Source: an uncultured Clostridia bacterium
GTDB taxonomy: Bacteria > Bacillota > Clostridia > Oscillospirales > CAG-272
Direction: 5' to 3'
DNA length: 33,325 nucleotides
Assembly (NCBI GenBank): GCA_947627475.1
Contig: CANQWE010000017.1
Coordinates: 1 to 33,325, forward strand
In this document: positions 28,301 through 33,325 of the stretch, in pieces
Layout of the letters: each line of letters starts with the position of its first letter
Position numbering within the stretch: the first letter of the stretch is position 1
Notes under the pieces: generated by a model
Database searches by the model: none
Told to the model about the DNA's origin: nothing
Seen by the model: only the letters and a program-made list of their open reading frames with translations
Program-made: the position numbers and the translations under genes

Positions 28301-29356
28301 CTGGAATCCGGTAAGATCAGCTATGTGATCTACACCGGCGCGGTGCACGACGATACGGTAGGGGATTATATCACCCTCCATCGCCGGGCTATCCAGCTTT
28401 CCATCGCATGCCTCACCTCCCTGGATACAGCCAACGCCCTGGCGGATATCTTTGCGTCCCGCTACAACCAGCAGAATACGGAAAATGTAGACATCAATAA
28501 CATGCGGACCATGCGGCAGAAGGTACCCTTCTCCAAAATGGAGGGCAGCGGCAACGACTACATCTTCATCGACAACTTTGACGGTAAGATTACCTGCCCC
28601 GAATCCCTCTGCGTGTCTTTGTGCGACCGAAACTGCGGGATCGGCGGCACCGGCATTGTGCTGATAGAAAAATCCCACAGGGCAGACGCCAAAATGCGCA
28701 TCTTCAACCAGGATGGCAGCGAGGGCTTGATGGCGGGCAACAGCATCCGCTGCGTGGCAAAATATCTGTACGACAAGGGCATTACCGTAAAAAAGGTGCT
28801 GCAGATTGAGACGGCCAGCGGAATCCGTACCCTGCGTCTGTATACGATGAACGGGAAGGTTTCCTCCGTTTCGGTAGATATGGGACGGGCAAGCCTGTCT
28901 CCGGCTGATATCGGTACCACCCTTATGGGGGACGAGATCGTAGACCGGACCGTGCAGATCGGTGGGGACGCGTACAACATTACCTGCGTTTCTGTGGGAA
29001 ATCCCCATTGCGTGGTGTTCTGCAGCCGGGTAGACGATGTGGATATCGAAAAGGTAGGCCCTGCCTTTGAAAACGCGGAGATTTTCCCCGGTCGGATCAA
29101 TACGGAGTTTGTCCGTGTGGTCAACGAAGCAACGCTGAAAATGCGGGTATGGGAGCGGGGCAACGGGGAAACCCTTGCCTGCGGCACCGGCGCCTGTGCG
29201 GCGGTGGTGGCTGCCACCCGTCTTGGCTACCTGAAGAAAGGTACCGACGTGACAGTGAAGCTGCCCGGCGGAGACCTGATCGTGCGGTATACCGACGAGG
29301 GCGTTACCCTTACCGGCGAGGCAAAGCTGGTGTATGAAGGGGAAGTGGAGCTGTAG
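25325..29356 (+). CDS. carB: Carbamoyl-phosphate synthase large subunit fused in frame to a diaminopimelate epimerase domain
   Basis: CarB ~25325-28501: [56 protein letters not shown]. DapF ~28502-29356: [47 protein letters not shown]. No stop between. Confidence 0.93.
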   Translation: [1343 protein letters not shown]

Positions 29357-29374
29357 GATCATAGACAGATGTAG

Positions 29375-29872
29375 ATGGCAAAGGATGGAGAGGATGCAAA
29401 GATGGATTGCATGGTCAGGCCCTTGGGAATCTGTGAACTGCCGGCACTATTGGCGCTTTTTGCTTACGGCGACATAGAGGATATGCTTTCTGAAAACAAG
29501 CAAAAGCTTGCAGAGAACGCGATTGATATTTTTGGGCTGTTTTACAGGGAGCGATTGGTCGGTGAGCTGCGCGCCGCCTATGTCTGTGAGGATAGACTGT
29601 TTGCTGTGCGGGGCTGTAGGGCTTATCTTTACGCTTTTCGCGTACATGGGGATTTTCAGGGCCGAGGTCTTGGAAAATATTTGCTGGAGAGTGTGATCGA
29701 CATACTGATACAGCGCGGTTACTCTGAATTTACAGTGGGTGTTGAGGACGCCAACGACCGTGCGCGGCATATTTATAAAAGCTTCGGCTTTGATGAAAGG
29801 CTTGCTCGAAAATATGAGGAATACCAGGGCTGCGGCTATACATATGATTTGTATCTTAAACACAGCGTATGA
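29375..29872 (+). CDS. GNAT-family N-acetyltransferase
   Basis: FRVHGDFQGRGLGKYLLESVIDILIQRGYSEFTVGVEDANDRARHIYKSFGF; start may be 29402. Confidence 0.85.
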   Translation: MAKDGEDAKMDCMVRPLGICELPALLALFAYGDIEDMLSENKQKLAENAIDIFGLFYRERLVGELRAAYVCEDRLFAVRGCRAYLYAFRVHGDFQGRGLGKYLLESVIDILIQRGYSEFTVGVEDANDRARHIYKSFGFDERLARKYEEYQGCGYTYDLYLKHSV

Positions 29873-29936
29873 TACTTGTAAAACTTTTAGGGTGAAATAA
29901 ATTTGTGTGTTAACAGTGGCTTTTAGCCGAACGGAA

Positions 29937-29962
29937 AGCGTCGCTTTGGGCGGCGCTTTTTT
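29937..29962 (+). terminator. Intrinsic terminator
   Basis: AGCGTCGC/GCGGCGCT stem then T-run. Confidence 0.75.
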
Positions 29963-29979
29963 AGAGAAACAATCCCTTA

Positions 29980-30066
29980 GTCAGCTCCGCTGACAGTCCC
30001 TTCACCCAAGGGGGCTTCTCCCCAACCTAAGCCTCTGCTTCTTTGTGTTTCACAAAGTGAAACAGC
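29980..30066. repeat. Composite palindromic element C
   Basis: GTCAGC-TCC-GCTGAC (29980-29994) and GTTTCAC-AAA-GTGAAAC near 30047-30063. Confidence 0.55.
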
Positions 30067-30103
30067 GGGGTGGTCCCATATATTAGAAAAAATAAAAAAA
30101 CGC

Positions 30104-30132
30104 TTGATTTTTTTTAAAAGATATGCTATAAT
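30104..30132 (+). promoter_or_regulatory. tRNA-Ser promoter with extended -10
   Basis: TTGATT (30104-30109) - 17 nt - TATAAT (30127-30132), preceded by TGC. Confidence 0.75.
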
Positions 30133-30170
30133 AACAGGGCACTCTGAAGAGACCACAGAGTGCTCCATAC

Positions 30171-30262
30171 GGAGAAGTCGCGTAGTTGGTCGAGCGCGCG
30201 CGATTGGAAATCGCGTAACCGTCAAAAGCGGTTCGAGAGTTCGAATCTCTCCTTCTCCGCCA
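30171..30262 (+). tRNA. tRNA-Ser (anticodon GGA), CCA encoded
   Basis: GGAGAAG...CTTCTCC acceptor, CGCGATT-GGA-AATCGCG anticodon arm, long variable arm, GAGAGTTCGAATCTCTC T arm, GCCA end. Confidence 0.95.
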
Positions 30263-30265
30263 TTG

Positions 30266-30302
30266 AAAAGTCCTGTAAACACTGGGTTTATAGGACTTTT
30301 TC
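30266..30302 (+). terminator. Terminator downstream of tRNA-Ser
   Basis: AAAAGTCCT ... AGGACTTTTT. Confidence 0.7.
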
Positions 30303-30358
30303 TTATGCAAAAACGGCTTTTGACCCTTTATTTTACCCTTTACAGCTTCAGAAACAAA

Positions 30359-30385
30359 AAAAAGAGGCTTCGCAGCCTCTTTTTA
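30359..30385. terminator. Bidirectional terminator at int 3' end
   Basis: AAAGAGGCT-TCGC-AGCCTCTTT flanked by A and T runs. Confidence 0.8.
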
Positions 30386-31576
30386 TTATCCAGTGATTTT
30401 TTGTATATATTGCTCCATTCTGTCAGCGCTGTCTTTTTTCATCTGCTCTGTTACATGCCCGTATACGTCCAGCGTAAAAGCTGCCGTGTGGTTCCCCATG
30501 TTTTCCTGTACAGTTTTTATATCGTCTCCGGCCCGAATAGACATGACTGCGAAGGTATGCCGCAAATCGTGAAACCGCATGTCCGGCAGTCCCATTTCGG
30601 TTACAATTGCTTTAAAGTTTTTATATACCGTACCTGCAACCAAGTGCTTTCCAAATTCATTTGTAAATACAAGGTTTTCAAAATCTCCTTCGCTCCATAG
30701 ATTTCCGGCGACTCTTCGCGCTTCCAACTGCCATGTAAATTGCGAGCGTAAAGCCTCTATTACAGGCTTCGATACTGTTATGCTCCGGCCTTTATCATTT
30801 TTCAGCGATGTAAAAGCGTATGGATCGCCTTTATTTTTGCCTTTTTGCAGTTGGCGGCAAACAGTGATGCTTTGTTTTATAATATCGACACAATCCCATG
30901 TAAGTCCCAGAAGCTCCCCCTCTCTCATACCCGTAAATAACGCAAGAATATACAGGTTTTCAAACTTATGCCCTTTTATCGCTGTAAGAAACTGTGGAAT
31001 TTGCAAATCGTCAAACGGTTTGATCTCACTCCGTACAATTCGAGGCAAAGCACAATTGTCTGCGGGATTATATCTTAAATACCCAACTGTTGTTGCTTGT
31101 TTCAGTACCTTATGCAATACACCGTGAATATCTTTAACAGACTTTGGAGAGAGGGCTTTGTGGCCGTCTATCCCTTTGGAAAGCCCATTGTATAGCCGTT
31201 GTACCTGGGGCACGGTAAGTGCAGCCAGCTTTACGGCCCCTATATATGGCTTTATATGAATCCGGATATTCTTTTCATAGGCATTTATTGTAAAGGGCTT
31301 TACATTACCGTTGTACTCTTCCAGCCAGATATCCAGCCATTCTCCCACAGTGATTTTGGACGGATCCTTATAAACACCGTTGTCCATTTCCGTACTGATC
31401 TGGGAAAGCTTTTTTCGCACTTCCGCTTGTGTCTGCCCATAAACGGAACGCTGAATTTGCTTTCCTGTTCCGGGATCTCTGCCGACAGTATAGCGGGCTT
31501 CCCACCTTCCATCTGGACGCTGGCGGATCGTGCCTCCGCCTTTAGCATTTTTGCTGTTTGGTTTGGATATTTTCAT
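30386..31576 (-). CDS. int: Site-specific tyrosine recombinase/integrase
   Basis: ALFTGMREGELLGLTWDCVD; LPDMRFHDLRHTFAVMSI; ENMGNHTAAFTLDVYGHV; 396 aa next to tRNA-Ser. Confidence 0.95.
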   Translation of the reverse strand: MKISKPNSKNAKGGGTIRQRPDGRWEARYTVGRDPGTGKQIQRSVYGQTQAEVRKKLSQISTEMDNGVYKDPSKITVGEWLDIWLEEYNGNVKPFTINAYEKNIRIHIKPYIGAVKLAALTVPQVQRLYNGLSKGIDGHKALSPKSVKDIHGVLHKVLKQATTVGYLRYNPADNCALPRIVRSEIKPFDDLQIPQFLTAIKGHKFENLYILALFTGMREGELLGLTWDCVDIIKQSITVCRQLQKGKNKGDPYAFTSLKNDKGRSITVSKPVIEALRSQFTWQLEARRVAGNLWSEGDFENLVFTNEFGKHLVAGTVYKNFKAIVTEMGLPDMRFHDLRHTFAVMSIRAGDDIKTVQENMGNHTAAFTLDVYGHVTEQMKKDSADRMEQYIQKITG

Positions 31577-32330
31577 GTGTTACCTTTCTTACTTTTATCC
31601 CCGTTGCCAAAGACTCAATAAATTTCCAAAATTCATGTTGCGAGCGCCATAATATAGCATCAGATTTTTCACGGGCAGAATTAGCATTTGAAATCAATTT
31701 ACTTGTTTCACCAAACATTTTAGAATATGTTATATCCATCCTGCAACGCTGTTCCAATATGTATATAGCTTCATCAGGATCAATATTACCCGTTTCTACC
31801 TCTGCATCCACTTCTTGTGCCAAGCGCAGTTCTATATCGTCTAACTCTTTATTACAAGTATATGCTTGTTCATATAAAATTACAGCCTCGTTTTTTGCAT
31901 ATACAGTGCTTTTTAATGTGAGTAAAAAGTGTTCCAATTCTCGGGAAGAAAAAAAATGATCAAGGAAATCAGTTGACACTCGTTTTTGCTTGTGTTTTTT
32001 AAAAATGGTTCCACCAATATTTTTTTCCCCGCTATATAAAGACGTTAGATTTTCGACAACTTCTTCCGAACATCCAATTTTTTTGCATATGGCTTGTGTA
32101 TCAATATCGGTTGACTGTATGTCTGACAAGCCCAAAAGATAATCTGCTGATACATTCAGAAACTCTGCTATTTTTATAATCTGTTCCGTATTCGGCGTTC
32201 TTTTTCCGCTTACAAAATACGAAATTGTATTATCTGTAACGCCGAGTGCCGCTGCTAATTCCTTTTGTTTTATGTTTGCGGCAGCCAGAGCGCTATTTAT
32301 TCGTTGTCCGATAACCTTTCTGTTATCCAT
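31542..32330 (-). CDS. XRE-family HTH transcriptional regulator (CI-like repressor)
   Basis: IGQRINSALAAANIKQKELAAALGVTDNTISYFVSGKRTPNTEQIIKIAEFLNVSADYLLG. Confidence 0.88.
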   Translation of the reverse strand: MDNRKVIGQRINSALAAANIKQKELAAALGVTDNTISYFVSGKRTPNTEQIIKIAEFLNVSADYLLGLSDIQSTDIDTQAICKKIGCSEEVVENLTSLYSGEKNIGGTIFKKHKQKRVSTDFLDHFFSSRELEHFLLTLKSTVYAKNEAVILYEQAYTCNKELDDIELRLAQEVDAEVETGNIDPDEAIYILEQRCRMDITYSKMFGETSKLISNANSAREKSDAILWRSQHEFWKFIESLATGIKVRKVTHENIQTKQQKC

Positions 32331-32381
32331 ATTGCTTTAATCCTCCCGATAAATAACTATAATGATATGTAGTGGAAAAAA

Positions 32382-32424
32382 CATAACAAAACATATTTAC
32401 ATATCCAATTTGTTATGGTACAAT
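32382..32424. promoter_or_regulatory. Element early promoter with candidate repressor operator
   Basis: TTTACA (32396-32401) - 17 nt - TACAAT (32419-32424); inverted repeat CATAACAAA (32382-32390)/TTTGTTATG (32409-32417). Confidence 0.6.
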
Positions 32425-32482
32425 CAAAGCATAGCACAAAAAATGCAAATTGTCAACGACAAAAAAGAAAGGATGAAACAAA

Positions 32483-32701
32483 ATGGAAACGAATCGCATT
32501 ATCCGGGAAGATTTTCCCCTGCTGATGAGTGCAAAGGATCTGCAAAAAGTAGGGGTTACAAAAACAATGGCTTATCAGCTGCTCAACAGAGAGGATATCC
32601 CTGTGGTTTGCATAGGAGGCAGAAAGTTTGTCAACCGGGACAAGTTCTTCCAATGGCTGGACAGTCAAACGCTTGCGAGCGCGCAAAGCGAAAAGGCCTG
32701 A
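32483..32701 (+). CDS. Excisionase/AlpA-like HTH DNA-binding protein
   Basis: LLMSAKDLQKVGVTKTMAYQLLNREDIPVVCIGGRKFVNRDKFFQWLDSQ. Confidence 0.8.
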   Translation: METNRIIREDFPLLMSAKDLQKVGVTKTMAYQLLNREDIPVVCIGGRKFVNRDKFFQWLDSQTLASAQSEKA

Positions 32702-32728
32702 ACGGTACTACATAGAGAGAGGGGAAAA

Positions 32729-33325
32729 ATGGCAGAACGCAGAATGTTTGCAAAAACGGTAATAGACAGCGATTCCTTTCTGGAGATGCCGCCGACCACA
32801 CAAAATTTGTATTTCCACCTGTCCATGCGAGCGGATGATGACGGGTTTGTGAACGGTCCAAAGAAAATCCAACGAATGGTGAGCGCAGCTGACGATGATC
32901 TGAAACTTCTGCTTGCAAAGGGGTATATTATTGCCTTTGAAAGCGGTGTCATTGTAATAAAGCATTGGAGGATTCACAATTACATACAAAAAGACCGGTA
33001 TAAACCAACGATCTATCAGCACGAAAAGAGTCTGTTGGAACAAGGGGAAAACGGCATATATACAGAATGTATACAAGATGTATCCACTTTGGATACCCAG
33101 GTTAGGTTAGGTAAGGTTAGTATAGGTAAGGATAATATATTATGTGCGCCGGATGAACCGGTACACAATCCACCCCTATCAAAAAAGGGGAAAAATACCT
33201 CTGGAAAACCAAAGACTTGTAAGCATAAGTATGGCGAATATCAAAACGTATTGCTGAGCGATGGAGAACTGGACAAGCTGAAGAATCGTTTCCCTGACTA
33301 TCAGGAAAGGATTGAACGATTATCC
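32729..33325 (+). CDS. Phage-type replisome organizer-like protein, truncated by window end
   Basis: MAERRMFAKTVIDSDSFLEMPPTTQNLYFHLSMRADDDGFVNGPKKIQRMVSAADDDLKLLLAKGYIIAFESGVIVIKHWRIHNYIQKDRYKPT..., open to end of window. Confidence 0.8.
   Translation, partial: MAERRMFAKTVIDSDSFLEMPPTTQNLYFHLSMRADDDGFVNGPKKIQRMVSAADDDLKLLLAKGYIIAFESGVIVIKHWRIHNYIQKDRYKPTIYQHEKSLLEQGENGIYTECIQDVSTLDTQVRLGKVSIGKDNILCAPDEPVHNPPLSKKGKNTSGKPKTCKHKYGEYQNVLLSDGELDKLKNRFPDYQERIERLS

Noticed and set aside
28094-29362. 422-aa antisense ORF opposite carB::dapF
   Set aside because: Shadow ORF, no family motifs.

Overview
This is a bacterial chromosomal segment, most likely from a Clostridia-type Firmicute judging by gene order and gene style; taxonomy is inferred. 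(1) About 0.3-16.7 kb is a nearly complete S10-spc-alpha ribosomal super-operon: rpsJ-rplC-rplD-rplW-rplB-rpsS-rplV-rpsC-rplP-rpmC-rpsQ-rplN-rplX-rplE-rpsN-rpsH-rplF-rplR-rpsE-rpmD-rplO-secY-adk-map-(KOW protein)-infA-rpmJ-rpsM-rpsK-rpsD-rpoA-rplQ. It has a structured leader, several structured intergenic spacers and a strong terminator. (2) About 16.75-18.9 kb is an accessory patch: palindromic repeat elements, a small membrane-anchored protein with a frameshifted tandem paralogue, and a SleB-like cell wall hydrolase. (3) About 19.0-29.4 kb is an arginine/carbamoyl-phosphate operon, argC-argJ-argB-argD-argF-carA-carB::dapF, behind a near-perfect promoter whose -10 overlaps an ARG-box-like palindrome. 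(4) About 30.1 kb to the end is a tRNA-Ser(GGA) followed by the start of an integrated element: tyrosine integrase, XRE repressor, excisionase-like HTH protein and a truncated replisome-organizer-like gene with iteron-like repeats. The most striking observation is that three consecutive units of the arg operon lack hallmark catalytic residues in otherwise intact ORFs. The OTC-like ArgF has HCLP->HKQP and HPCQ->DPCS. CarA has lost the whole glutaminase triad (C->G, H->D, E->Q). The DapF domain, fused in frame to CarB, has its first catalytic Cys replaced by Ala. All calls come from reading the sequence; no database search was run.
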